46,821 nt of DNA from an uncultured Chlorobiaceae bacterium. GTDB lineage: Bacteria > Bacteroidota > Chlorobiia > Chlorobiales > Chlorobiaceae. Of the stretch, positions 38,155 to 46,821 are shown one piece after another. The first letter of the stretch is position 1. Every line of letters starts with the position of its first letter. The DNA is taken from contig CAIOLC010000302.1 of the NCBI GenBank assembly GCA_903859055.1, forward strand, positions 1-46,821, in the 5' to 3' direction. A model generated the notes under the pieces. The model saw nothing but the letters and a program-made list of their open reading frames with translations, ran no database searches and was not told the origin of the DNA. The translations under genes were made by a program, and so were the position numbers.

Positions 38155-39066
38155 TTAAATGCCAAGACCATCCGTGAACGTGGTTTCAACCGCTTTCTGC
38201 TGCAATACCCTTGAATCAGGCGGCACACTTCTTGTCTGCCAGACGTTGCCGCCAATAACCGAGTTTCTGCCGATTGTTATTCTGCCGAGAATGTTGGCGT
38301 TTGAATAAATCACCACGTTATCCTCGATAATCGGGTGACGCGGCACATTTTTGACCGGATTGCCTTCGTCGTCGAGGGCAAATTTTTTGGCACCAAGGGT
38401 GACTCCCTGGTAGAGTCGCACGTGGTCGCCGATAATGCAGGTTTCGCCAATCACGACACCGGTGCCATGGTCGATGCAGAAAAAGTCACCGATATGGGCG
38501 CCGGGGTGAATGTCAATACCGGTCTCCGAATGGGCCATCTCCGCAATAATTCTGGGGATCAGGGGCACTCCCAGCGAGAGCAGGGCGTGCGCAGCCCGGT
38601 AATTGATCATGGCCCTGATGGACGGGTAGCAGAAGATGATCTCTCCATAGTTCTTTGCCGCCGGGTCACCGTCATAGATAGCTTTCACATCAGTCCAGAG
38701 TTTTCTTCTTATTTCAGGCAGTGTTCCAATAAACTGGCGGGCATTTCCTGCGGCTATTTCTGCCGCATTTTCGGAGTTGTTGTGTTCAGTGTCAAAATGC
38801 TGAACACTGAGAAGCTGCTCTTCAAGCAATCCATACAGCTTTTCTATCCGTACGCCCAGAAAGTGGTGGCGCGACTGTTTGCGGAGCACAGGACCGCCAA
38901 AGTAACCCGGAAAGATTATTGACCGGAGGAGCTCTACAATCTCCTTTACCTTATCAATAGAGGGGAGCGGATGTTCACGATGCTCCGGATCCTCCCTTTC
39001 AGTATCATTGGGGGCTGACAATAATTGTATTGCCTCATCAATGATGCCGTTATTGTTGCTGTCCAT
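38155..39066 (-). CDS. Serine O-acetyltransferase (EpsC/CysE type)
   Basis: Left-handed beta-helix hexapeptides: GIDIHPGAHIGDFFCIDHGTGVVIGETCIIGDHVRLYQGVTLGA. Confidence 0.94.
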   Translation of the reverse strand: MDSNNNGIIDEAIQLLSAPNDTEREDPEHREHPLPSIDKVKEIVELLRSIIFPGYFGGPVLRKQSRHHFLGVRIEKLYGLLEEQLLSVQHFDTEHNNSENAAEIAAGNARQFIGTLPEIRRKLWTDVKAIYDGDPAAKNYGEIIFCYPSIRAMINYRAAHALLSLGVPLIPRIIAEMAHSETGIDIHPGAHIGDFFCIDHGTGVVIGETCIIGDHVRLYQGVTLGAKKFALDDEGNPVKNVPRHPIIEDNVVIYSNANILGRITIGRNSVIGGNVWQTRSVPPDSRVLQQKAVETTFTDGLGI

Positions 39067-39124
39067 GTATTAGTAATCTTCCCGGTTCTGGATAAATTTC
39101 CCTGGTACAATAAAAGTTATCGCA

Positions 39125-40078
39125 TCAGTAGTTCACTGCGTCATTGTCGAACTGGTAAAGCAGTGTCGAGAGGTAACGCTCACCGGTATCCGGCAGAATG
39201 ACCACAATACGTTTGCCTGTATTCTCTTCGCGCAGTGCAAGCTGGAGTGCCGCGTAGACGGCAGCACCTGATGAAATTCCCACAATCAGCCCCTCTGTTT
39301 TAGCCAGTTGGCGACCGGTGCGAAGTGCATCTTCGTTTTTGACTGGGATAATTTCATCAATAATTGAGGTATTGAGGATATCAGGCACAAAGCCGGCACC
39401 AATACCCTGTATTTTGTGTGGACCAGGTTTGCCACCAGCAATAACCTGGGAGTCGAATGGCTCTACAGCCACGATTTTGACATCAGGGTTGCGCTGCTTG
39501 AGCACCTCACCAACGCCAGTAATCGTCCCTCCGGTACCAACTCCACTGACAAAAATATCAACATTGCCATCAGTGTCATTCCAGATCTCTTCGGCTGTGG
39601 TTTTGCGGTGAATCTCCGGATTCGCAGCGTTTTTAAACTGTTGGGGCAGATATGAATTGTCGTACTCTGCATGGAGTTCGTCTGCCTTTCTGATAGCACC
39701 CACCATTCCCTCCGGGCCAGGTGTCAGTACCAGTTCGGCACCGAGTGCCTTCAGCAGATTTCTGCGTTCAAGACTCATGGTTTCCGGCATGGTGAGGATC
39801 AGGCGATACCCTTTTGCTGCGGCAATAAATGCCAGTGCAATGCCGGTATTGCCGCTGGTCGGTTCGATGATGATACTATCCTTGTTGAGCAGTCCCTTTG
39901 CTTCAGCATCCTCAATCATGGAATAACCGATACGATCTTTGACACTTCCACCCGGGTTGAAATATTCAAGTTTTCCAATAATGGTTGCCCTGGTGTCGTG
40001 TTCGCGATTGAAGTTTCCCAACTCCAGAAGAGGAGTGTTACCGATAAGATCGGTCAGTTTTTTTGCAATGTGTCCCAT
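39125..40078 (-). CDS. cysK: Cysteine synthase A (O-acetylserine sulfhydrylase)
   Basis: [53 protein letters not shown]. Confidence 0.96.
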   Translation of the reverse strand: MGHIAKKLTDLIGNTPLLELGNFNREHDTRATIIGKLEYFNPGGSVKDRIGYSMIEDAEAKGLLNKDSIIIEPTSGNTGIALAFIAAAKGYRLILTMPETMSLERRNLLKALGAELVLTPGPEGMVGAIRKADELHAEYDNSYLPQQFKNAANPEIHRKTTAEEIWNDTDGNVDIFVSGVGTGGTITGVGEVLKQRNPDVKIVAVEPFDSQVIAGGKPGPHKIQGIGAGFVPDILNTSIIDEIIPVKNEDALRTGRQLAKTEGLIVGISSGAAVYAALQLALREENTGKRIVVILPDTGERYLSTLLYQFDNDAVNY

Positions 40079-40183
40079 AGCTCTCAGTTATTTATAAGGT
40101 TATAAATGAATCAAGGTAATCAATAAATGTACCGATGTAAATCACACAAAAAAGGTAGCTCCCTCTACCGCAAATATGGTATC

Positions 40184-40837
40184 TCAGATATGATACTCGA
40201 TATTGTCAATCAATCCTGCCTTGATGGCGTACATGAGCAGTTCCGGACTGCTGGAGACGCCAAGTTTGCGGAAAATGTTCTTTCGATGTGTCATGACGGT
40301 ATGAAAGCTGATATGTTTTTTTGTTGCAATCTCTTTTGTTGAAAGTCCACTGGCAATTTGTCGGACGATTTCAATTTCCGAAGGTGTCAGAATGCTGATA
40401 TCTTCAGTAGGCGCATCCTTTTTCAGGAGTATGTCGAGCACCTCTCCCGAGTAGTATTTTTTCCCTTTCAGGGCCGCATCAATGGCCTGCTCAATCTCAT
40501 CACGCTCGTCGGTTTTCAGGATAATATTTTTGATACCAACGTCATTAAGCTCCTTGATCTTTACAGAGGTGATGGCGTTTGTCAGAATAATTGTCACTGT
40601 TTCCGGATGTCTGTTTTTCAGCTCACCCAGCTCACTGATTGAATCATAATCGAAAAGAGCATAATCAGTGATGACCAGGGCAATCACCTCCTTTTCAAGA
40701 TATTGTTGCAGGCCACTCTTCGTTGATACCGTATAAAACGCACGGAACTTGTGAGACAACATCGAAGAGAGTGCCTCGTTTGTTAAAAACTGCCTGTCAG
40801 CCAGCACAACAGAGAGATTGCTGTAGTTGTTTTTCAT
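40184..40837 (-). CDS. LuxR/NarL-family response regulator
   Basis: N-terminal receiver, C-terminal HTH ILTPSEIEIVRQIASGLSTKEIATKKHISFHTVMTHRKNIFRKLGV. Confidence 0.92.
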   Translation of the reverse strand: MKNNYSNLSVVLADRQFLTNEALSSMLSHKFRAFYTVSTKSGLQQYLEKEVIALVITDYALFDYDSISELGELKNRHPETVTIILTNAITSVKIKELNDVGIKNIILKTDERDEIEQAIDAALKGKKYYSGEVLDILLKKDAPTEDISILTPSEIEIVRQIASGLSTKEIATKKHISFHTVMTHRKNIFRKLGVSSSPELLMYAIKAGLIDNIEYHI

Positions 40838-40846
40838 GGTTAGAGT

Positions 40847-42142
40847 TTAGTTTCCAGCTCGCTCAAGTGCCTCGTCAAGCGCCTCGATAAGGTCGTCAGA
40901 ATGTTCAAGGCCAACAGAGAGGCGGATCAGATCGGGTGAAAGCCCACTTTGCAACTGCTGTTCCGCAGTTAACTGGCTGTGCGAGGTGCTTGCCGGGTGG
41001 AGGATCAGGCTCTTGGCATCGCCCACATTGGCAAGGTGTGAGAAGAGATTGATGTTGTCGATAATGTTCACGGCCGCATTGTAACCCCCCTTGACGCCAA
41101 AAACCACCATTCCGCCAAACCCGTTCTTCAGATCTTTCGAGGCTTTCGGGTAAGAGGGATCATTTTTCAGGCCTGGATACCGAACCCATGCCACTGCCGG
41201 GTGCTGTGCAAGATGTTCTGCAACTTTGAGAGCATTTTCTGAATGGCGGGCCATCCGCACGGGCAGGGTTTCAATGCCTTGAAGCAATATCCAGGAGTTA
41301 TCAGGAGAAATGCAGGCCCCAAGGTTCCTGAGCGGGACGGTGCGCACCCGAAGAGCGAATGCAATCGGGGCGAGTGGTTCAGGGAGATCAATGCCCCAGC
41401 GCAGTCCATGGTAGTTACTGTCTGGTTCAGTAAAAAGCGGATGCCGTCCACCCTTCCAGTTAAAGCTCCCCGCATCGGTGATGATCCCGCCAATACCTGC
41501 GCCGTGGCCACCAAGCCATTTGGTCAGGGAGTTAATGACAATGTCAGCTCCAAGCTCGATGGTTTTGAGCAGATAGGGGGTGGTGAAGGTTGCATCGACA
41601 ATCAGCGGAAGGCCGTTGCGGTGGGCAACTTCAGCAATCGCCTTTACATCGGTATAGTCAAGCACAGGGTTGCCGATGGTTTCAATGAAAAGAGCCCTTG
41701 TCTTTTCTGTAATGGCCTTTTCAAAATTGGCAGGATCCTTCGGATCAACAAAGGTGACGGTAATGCCAAGTTTTGGCAAAATGGCATCAAACTGGGTATA
41801 GGTGCCGCCATAGAGGTTGTTGGCTGCAACAATATTATCACCGGCTTCAGCAAGCGTGATGATGGTGTTGAAAATTGCCGCTGTTCCCGATGCCAGTGCA
41901 ACCGAAGCGGCTCCTCCCTCAAGTTGGGTCACCCGCTGCTCAAGAGTATCAGTTGTCGGATTCATCAGGCGGGTGTAGATGTTTCCGAGTTCTCTCAGCG
42001 CAAAGAGGTTTGCGGCATGTTCGGTGCTCTTGAAAAGATAGGATGTGGTGCGATAGACCGCCACTCCCCGCGAAAGCGTTGCGTCAACCGGCTGGCCCGC
42101 ATGAAGGGCAAGTGTTTCAAAGCGGTAGTGTTCAGAACTCAT
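40847..42142 (-). CDS. O-acetylhomoserine aminocarboxypropyltransferase/sulfhydrylase
   Basis: YRFETLALHAGQPVD...RGVAVYRTTSYLF, YTRLMNPTTDTLEQRVTQLEGG, INSLTKWLGGHGAGIGG; start corrected to ATG at 42142. Confidence 0.95.
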   Translation of the reverse strand: MSSEHYRFETLALHAGQPVDATLSRGVAVYRTTSYLFKSTEHAANLFALRELGNIYTRLMNPTTDTLEQRVTQLEGGAASVALASGTAAIFNTIITLAEAGDNIVAANNLYGGTYTQFDAILPKLGITVTFVDPKDPANFEKAITEKTRALFIETIGNPVLDYTDVKAIAEVAHRNGLPLIVDATFTTPYLLKTIELGADIVINSLTKWLGGHGAGIGGIITDAGSFNWKGGRHPLFTEPDSNYHGLRWGIDLPEPLAPIAFALRVRTVPLRNLGACISPDNSWILLQGIETLPVRMARHSENALKVAEHLAQHPAVAWVRYPGLKNDPSYPKASKDLKNGFGGMVVFGVKGGYNAAVNIIDNINLFSHLANVGDAKSLILHPASTSHSQLTAEQQLQSGLSPDLIRLSVGLEHSDDLIEALDEALERAGN

Positions 42143-42185
42143 GGTTTTACTCTCCTTTATGTTTTGCGTGTGATTTGTGCCTGCG

Positions 42186-42665
42186 TTATTGTTGATTGTT
42201 TGACTGCACTCTCTTGCCGAAAAGCCTGAATCGCTGCAGATTGAACTGGTAAAAGAGGAAGCAGCCAAAGCAGAAGCCGGCCAGTGCCACCGAGGCGGCA
42301 ACAGCCACTACTCCTGAAAAGATCCAGCCAACCAGAGGCGATCCCGAGAGAAAAGCGATCTGTGCGCTGCCAAGCAAAACTGCTGCTATGGAGTTATTGA
42401 ATCGCATCAGCTTCGGATCTTCTGTGGCTGCTGTAAGGTTTTGCCTGGCAAAAAGTCGGGATCCAAGAAAGAAAACAAGGCTTCCTTTTCGTCCAAACAC
42501 CGCTGCCAGCAGGATAATAATAAAAAGGAGGGTTACTATCAGAGGTTGCTGGAAGAGCAGGGCGATTAAAACCCCGGCCAGCAGCGCGGCGCGGTTCAGC
42601 TTCACTATTGGCAGTGGTATTCCAGTGCAGAGTGCAGCTTCACTTGATGATGATGTTGTAGACAT
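42186..42665 (-). CDS. DUF4395-like integral membrane protein
   Basis: Several TMs; LNRAALLAGVLIALLFQQPLIVTLLFIIILLAAVFG; MRFNNSIAAVLLGSAQIAFL. Confidence 0.75.
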   Translation of the reverse strand: MSTTSSSSEAALCTGIPLPIVKLNRAALLAGVLIALLFQQPLIVTLLFIIILLAAVFGRKGSLVFFLGSRLFARQNLTAATEDPKLMRFNNSIAAVLLGSAQIAFLSGSPLVGWIFSGVVAVAASVALAGFCFGCFLFYQFNLQRFRLFGKRVQSNNQQ

Positions 42666-42692
42666 AAATTCTGTTTTAGGTAAAAATGACAA

Positions 42693-42727
42693 TAAAAAAA
42701 GCCGGTTCTGACACTCAGAACCGGCTT
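42693..42727 (-). terminator. Strong intrinsic terminator upstream of the DUF4395/metY genes
   Basis: Minus strand AAGCCGGTTCTG agtgt CAGAACCGGCTT followed by TTTTTTATT; 12-bp perfect stem with 5-nt loop. Confidence 0.85.
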
Positions 42728-42840
42728 GTAAGACTGTACATACTCATGACATTCATCGAGTTACCATCTCATTACCGATATCCCTGTGTCAGGATATCCC
42801 GGGCAGTTGCGACAGCAACAACACATCTCGCTGAATGTTA
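42693..42840 (-). promoter_or_regulatory. Candidate structured 5' leader (riboswitch/attenuator)
   Basis: Closing helix CATTCAGCGAG/CTCGATGAATG (42827-42837 with 42750-42760, one mismatch) encloses two hairpins and precedes the terminator. Confidence 0.55.
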
Positions 42841-43186
42841 AAATCCTGTTTTTCATAAGTAGGGCACTATTGGTGATCAGTTTAAGACTTTTTAACTCTA
42901 TTTTTTTAAATTTCCAAAAGAAAATTGATTTTCAATTCAAGAATCCAGTTGTCAGGAGCAAAACAAGCCGGTGCTGAAGCAGAGAACCGCCCATTTTTTG
43001 CCTGGAATTTTTGAATTTGTTCTTTCGTTTTCTTCAGAATCCTGATATCTTTTGGTATGAAGCTCTTCATCTGCCGGGTTGTGTGGTCTGGGATGGTTAT
43101 AGCACTTTTTTACGGAGAGAGAACTCTTTATGCTCTCACGCGTTAGCTTTGATTTGCAAAATTGATCGGGTCAGGGAAAAAGTTTT

Positions 43187-46100
43187 ATGCGTAAAAATGT
43201 GTCTGATCTCAGCAAAACAAAAAATCCGAAAGGCAATACAGCCATGCATGCTGCGCAAAGCTCTCTTCCTGTGGTTGGTATCGGTGCCTCTGCCGGAGGG
43301 CTGGAGGCACTGGAGGTTTTCCTGAAAAATATACCTTCAGCGTGTGGCGTAGCCTTCGTGATTGTTCAGCATCTTGATCCCGCCCACAAGGATATGATGG
43401 TTGAATTGCTTCAGCGGGTTACTCCGTTGCCTGTCGTTCAGGTCACCGATCGGCTGAAAATTGAGCCGAACCATGTTTATGTTATCCCTCCAAACAAGGA
43501 TCTCACGCTGCTTCACGGAACATTGCATCTGCTTGATCCTGTAGAGCCACGAGGATTGCGGCTGCCCGTTGATTTCTTTTTTCGCTCGCTTGCTGACGAT
43601 CTCCAACAGCAAAGCATTGGTGTTATTCTCTCTGGTATGGGTTCCGATGGCAGCCTTGGCTTGCTTGCTATCAAAGAGTATGGCGGTGGTATTTTTGTCC
43701 AGGATCCCTCGTCTGCCAAGTTTGACGGTATGCCTCGAAGTGCCATTGACCTCTGTCCGGTTGATGTTATTGCCCCTGTCGAGGAGCTTCCTGGAAGAAT
43801 TCTTGCCTGGATTTACCATCCCCACTTTTCAGCAGCGCAGGCTCTTCCGCTGGAAGAGAGAGTGCTGAGCGGGCTTGAAAAAGTGGTGATTCTTTTGCGT
43901 CTCCACACCGGTCAGGATTTTTCACTCTATAAAAAAAGCACCATCTATCGTCGTATCGAGCGGCGAATGGGTATCCATCAGATTGAAAGGATTGCGGATT
44001 ATGTCCACTTTTTGCAGGAGAACCCCCATGAAACGGAGTTGCTCTTCAAAGAGCTGCTGATCGGAGTAACCAGTTTTTTTCGTGATCCAATTGCCTGGGA
44101 ATCATTGAAACTCAAGGTAATTCCATCACTTCTCGCATCACGGACGATTGGAGGTGTGCTCAGGGGCTGGGTGGCAGGTTGTTCTACAGGTGAGGAGGCC
44201 TATTCGCTTGCCATTATTTTCAGGGAGGTGATAGAAACAGTCAAACCTTCCAGAAATTTCAGACTGCAGATCTTTGCAACTGACCTTGATAAAGATGCCA
44301 TCGAAAAGGCTCGCGCTGGCCTTTTTCCTTTGAACATCGTCTCCGATGTTTCACCGGAACGGCTGCAGCGATTTTTTGAGAGGGATGAGCATGGTTACAG
44401 GATAGCAAGGGAGATTCGTGAAACGATTGTGTTCGCGCCGCAGAATGTGATTATGGATCCACCCTTCACGAAACTTGATATACTGATTTGCCGGAACCTT
44501 TTGATCTATATAGAGCCGGAGCTGCAAAAAAAGCTTTTGCCACTCTTTCATTACAGTCTGAATCCTGAAGGCGTTCTTTTTCTGGGGAGTGCTGAAAGTT
44601 TGGGTTCATCGACCAATTTGTTCAAGCCGCTTGACGGTAAAATAAGGATTTTCAGGAAACTTCACACTGGTGTTCGTCCAGAGCCACTTGCACTTCCTTT
44701 TTCGTTTTCCCCCACGCTACCCGCTTTTCAGACTGTTGCATTCACTCAACCAACATCACCATTGCCTGCAATCAACCTTCAGGCTTTAACTGATCAGCTT
44801 CTTCTTCAGACATATACTCCTGCAGCGGTGCTGACTAATGACAAGGGCGATATTATCTCCATCAGTGGTCATACTGGCAAGTACCTGGAGCCAGCGGCTG
44901 GCAAGGCCAACTGGAATATTTTTGCCATGGCTCGCGAAGGGCTTCGTTATGAACTGAATCTCATGTTTGGAAGTGTGCTCCATCAAAAAGGAGTTGTCAA
45001 TAAAAAAGGGGTGAAGATCGTCTCAGACGGCGATGCACTGACGGTTAACCTTACGGTTGAGCTGCTTGAAAAGCCTGCTGCCTTGCGTGGTCTTGTGCTG
45101 ATCGTTTTTACCGATATGGCAAGCGTTGCAGCAGATAAAGCACAGCCCCCTCTTCCAGTTGCAGATTCCGGGGGGCCCCAGTACAGACTTTTGCAGCAGG
45201 AGCTGCGCCAGGCATTGGATGAGATTCTGAGTATTCGTGAAGAGATGCAGACTTCACAGGAGGAGCTCAAATCTACCAATGAAGAGATGCAGTCGGCTAA
45301 TGAAGAGCTGCAGAGCACCAACGAGGAGTTGACCACCTCCAGGGAGGAGATGCAGTCCATGAACGAAGAGCTGCAGACGGTGAACAACGAACTGCAGTCG
45401 AAGGTGAGTGACCTGTCGCAGGCAAATAACGATATGAAAAATCTGCTGAACAGTACCGATATTGCAACCCTTTTTCTTGATGATGCGCTTAACATCCGTC
45501 GTTTTACCACTCGTACAGCAACCATTATCAAACTGATTGCAAGCGACGTAGGGCGTCCCATAACCGATATTGTGACCGATTTACACTACCCTGCGCTGGC
45601 AGATGATGCCAGTGAGGTACTGCACTCTCTGGTATTCAGTGAAAAAGAGGTTTCAGCGAGTAACGGGCGCTGGTTTACCGTCAAGATCATGCCATACCGT
45701 ACGCAGGAAAACAGGATTGTCGGGCTGGTGATCACCATCACCGATATCACCAGTGCCAAAAAGTTCGAAGAGGCACTTCATGAGAGTGAAGATCGTTGCC
45801 GATTTGTGTTTCAGGCAATCTCTGCGGGCACTCTGCTCCTCGATGGTGAAGGAAAAATTCTTCTGGCGAATCGGGAGGTGGAGCGTCTTTCAGGATTTTC
45901 AAAGGAGGTTATGCAGGGGAAAACATCGGAAGAGCTTCGCTGGAAGATTGTTCGGGAAGATGGTTCCGATTTTTCGTTCAAAGAGCATCCTGTGTTTCTC
46001 GCTCTACCCGCAGACAAACCCGTCAAAGATGTGGTTGTCGGTCTGTTTCAACCCGGCCACCATTGCTGCCGATGGTTCAAGATCCATGCCCTGCCCCGGT

Positions 46101-46207
46101 TCCGGCCAGGAGTGGCTGCACCATCTGAGGTCTGTATAAAGTTTGTTGAGACGAAATCATTCCGGGCTCATCCGGAAGCATGTGTAAACCAGAGAACCCC
46201 TTCATGA
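43187..46207 (+). CDS. CheB-CheR fusion with coiled coil and PAS domains
   Basis: CheB VVGIGASAGGLEALEVFL, GVILSGMGSDGSLGLLAIKEYGG; CheR VTSFFRDPIAWE, WVAGCSTGEEAYSLAI, FATDLDKDAIEKAR, ICRNLLIYI; EEMQTSQEELKSTNEEMQSANEELQSTNEEL coiled coil; PAS. Confidence 0.95.
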   Translation: MRKNVSDLSKTKNPKGNTAMHAAQSSLPVVGIGASAGGLEALEVFLKNIPSACGVAFVIVQHLDPAHKDMMVELLQRVTPLPVVQVTDRLKIEPNHVYVIPPNKDLTLLHGTLHLLDPVEPRGLRLPVDFFFRSLADDLQQQSIGVILSGMGSDGSLGLLAIKEYGGGIFVQDPSSAKFDGMPRSAIDLCPVDVIAPVEELPGRILAWIYHPHFSAAQALPLEERVLSGLEKVVILLRLHTGQDFSLYKKSTIYRRIERRMGIHQIERIADYVHFLQENPHETELLFKELLIGVTSFFRDPIAWESLKLKVIPSLLASRTIGGVLRGWVAGCSTGEEAYSLAIIFREVIETVKPSRNFRLQIFATDLDKDAIEKARAGLFPLNIVSDVSPERLQRFFERDEHGYRIAREIRETIVFAPQNVIMDPPFTKLDILICRNLLIYIEPELQKKLLPLFHYSLNPEGVLFLGSAESLGSSTNLFKPLDGKIRIFRKLHTGVRPEPLALPFSFSPTLPAFQTVAFTQPTSPLPAINLQALTDQLLLQTYTPAAVLTNDKGDIISISGHTGKYLEPAAGKANWNIFAMAREGLRYELNLMFGSVLHQKGVVNKKGVKIVSDGDALTVNLTVELLEKPAALRGLVLIVFTDMASVAADKAQPPLPVADSGGPQYRLLQQELRQALDEILSIREEMQTSQEELKSTNEEMQSANEELQSTNEELTTSREEMQSMNEELQTVNNELQSKVSDLSQANNDMKNLLNSTDIATLFLDDALNIRRFTTRTATIIKLIASDVGRPITDIVTDLHYPALADDASEVLHSLVFSEKEVSASNGRWFTVKIMPYRTQENRIVGLVITITDITSAKKFEEALHESEDRCRFVFQAISAGTLLLDGEGKILLANREVERLSGFSKEVMQGKTSEELRWKIVREDGSDFSFKEHPVFLALPADKPVKDVVVGLFQPGHHCCRWFKIHALPRFRPGVAAPSEVCIKFVETKSFRAHPEACVNQRTPS

Positions 46208-46821
46208 CAACGAAAAGAGATTTTGCCTTATTGCGCCAGCAGGCTGAAGCGCGTCTCATGGTAACAGCGCAGCAACAAAACGACCATGTCACCTCTCACA
46301 GTGACATGCAGCGAATTATCCATGAGCTGGCGGTTTACCAGATAGAGCTTGAAATGCAGCAGGATGAACTGCTTCAGACAAGGTCTGAGCTGGAGGAGAG
46401 TCTGGATTGCTACACAGAGCTTTATGACTTTGCCCCTCTTGGATATCTGACTATCGACAGAGATGGGTTGATACGCAAGGCAAATCATGCTGCTTCCAGG
46501 TTGCTTGGTGTCAATCGTTCGCGGCTGAAGGGCGATCGTTTAGCGCGGTTTATTGCTGAGGAATCTCTTGGAGCATATAATGCCATGTTCCAGAGTGTGT
46601 TCCGCACCAGAGAGCATGGTTCCTTCGAGGCTCTACTCCAGAGTGATCGCGCATCATTATCTTCGCCGGATTCTTTCGTATCCGGCACTGTCGAAGTAAT
46701 ACAACGTCATACTGTTCGGATCGATACGGTTGTCAGCAATGATGGTCTTCTCTGCCAGGTGGTGTTGTCGGACATCAGTATGCAAAAGCAGGTTGAACGT
46801 GAGAATAAAGAGCTTCTTGCC
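46204..46821 (+). CDS. PAS-domain sensor protein, truncated at window end
   Basis: ATG at 46204 overlaps the upstream stop (ATGA): MTTKRDFALLRQQAEARLM...HELAVYQIELEMQQDELLQTRSELEESLDCYTELYDFAPLGYLTIDRDGLIRKAN... Confidence 0.85.
   Translation, partial: MTTKRDFALLRQQAEARLMVTAQQQNDHVTSHSDMQRIIHELAVYQIELEMQQDELLQTRSELEESLDCYTELYDFAPLGYLTIDRDGLIRKANHAASRLLGVNRSRLKGDRLARFIAEESLGAYNAMFQSVFRTREHGSFEALLQSDRASLSSPDSFVSGTVEVIQRHTVRIDTVVSNDGLLCQVVLSDISMQKQVERENKELLA

Noticed and set aside
40095-40130. Possible fourth copy of the TIR repeat (aatgaatcaaggtaatcaataaatg)
   Set aside because: Only a short partial match to the repeat edge with no partner arm
41243-42229. 328-aa plus-strand ORF
   Set aside because: Antisense to metY; no recognisable domain
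45230-45420. Short periodic sequence gaagagatgcag/gaagagctgcag as a possible DNA repeat or CRISPR-like array
   Set aside because: Codes for the known EEMQ/EELQS coiled coil of CheB-CheR fusions

Overview
The window looks like a chromosomal segment from a green-sulfur-bacterium-like (Chlorobiales) genome; this is inferred from gene content only. Contents, left to right: a decayed toxin-antitoxin patch; a cbb3 oxidase cluster (ccoNOQP, ccoG, fixH-like) next to cytochrome bd (cydAB); methionine-salvage mtnA plus a purine nucleoside phosphorylase; housekeeping genes (yggS, cyclophilin, TPR, tatD, lspA, aroE, TPR, uvrC); a small membrane protein/MFS/Usp/porin group; a DUF1207-like protein; pyrB; a hypABFCDE hydrogenase-maturation cluster; a thiS-thiG-thiH-thiF thiazole cluster with a frameshifted thiF; and a large co-directional sulfur-metabolism locus. 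That locus encodes a Family 2 encapsulin shell with an internal cyclic-nucleotide-binding-like domain, a SufS-type cysteine desulfurase with a roughly 240-residue low-complexity N-terminal extension (probable cargo), serine O-acetyltransferase, cysteine synthase, a LuxR response regulator, O-acetylhomoserine sulfhydrylase and a DUF4395 protein. The locus is preceded by a structured leader with an intrinsic terminator, a candidate riboswitch or attenuator. The right edge carries a CheB/CheR/PAS fusion and a truncated PAS protein. The best candidates for new biology are the encapsulin/desulfurase/thiazole sulfur-transfer locus and its leader RNA. No tRNA, rRNA or CRISPR array was seen.
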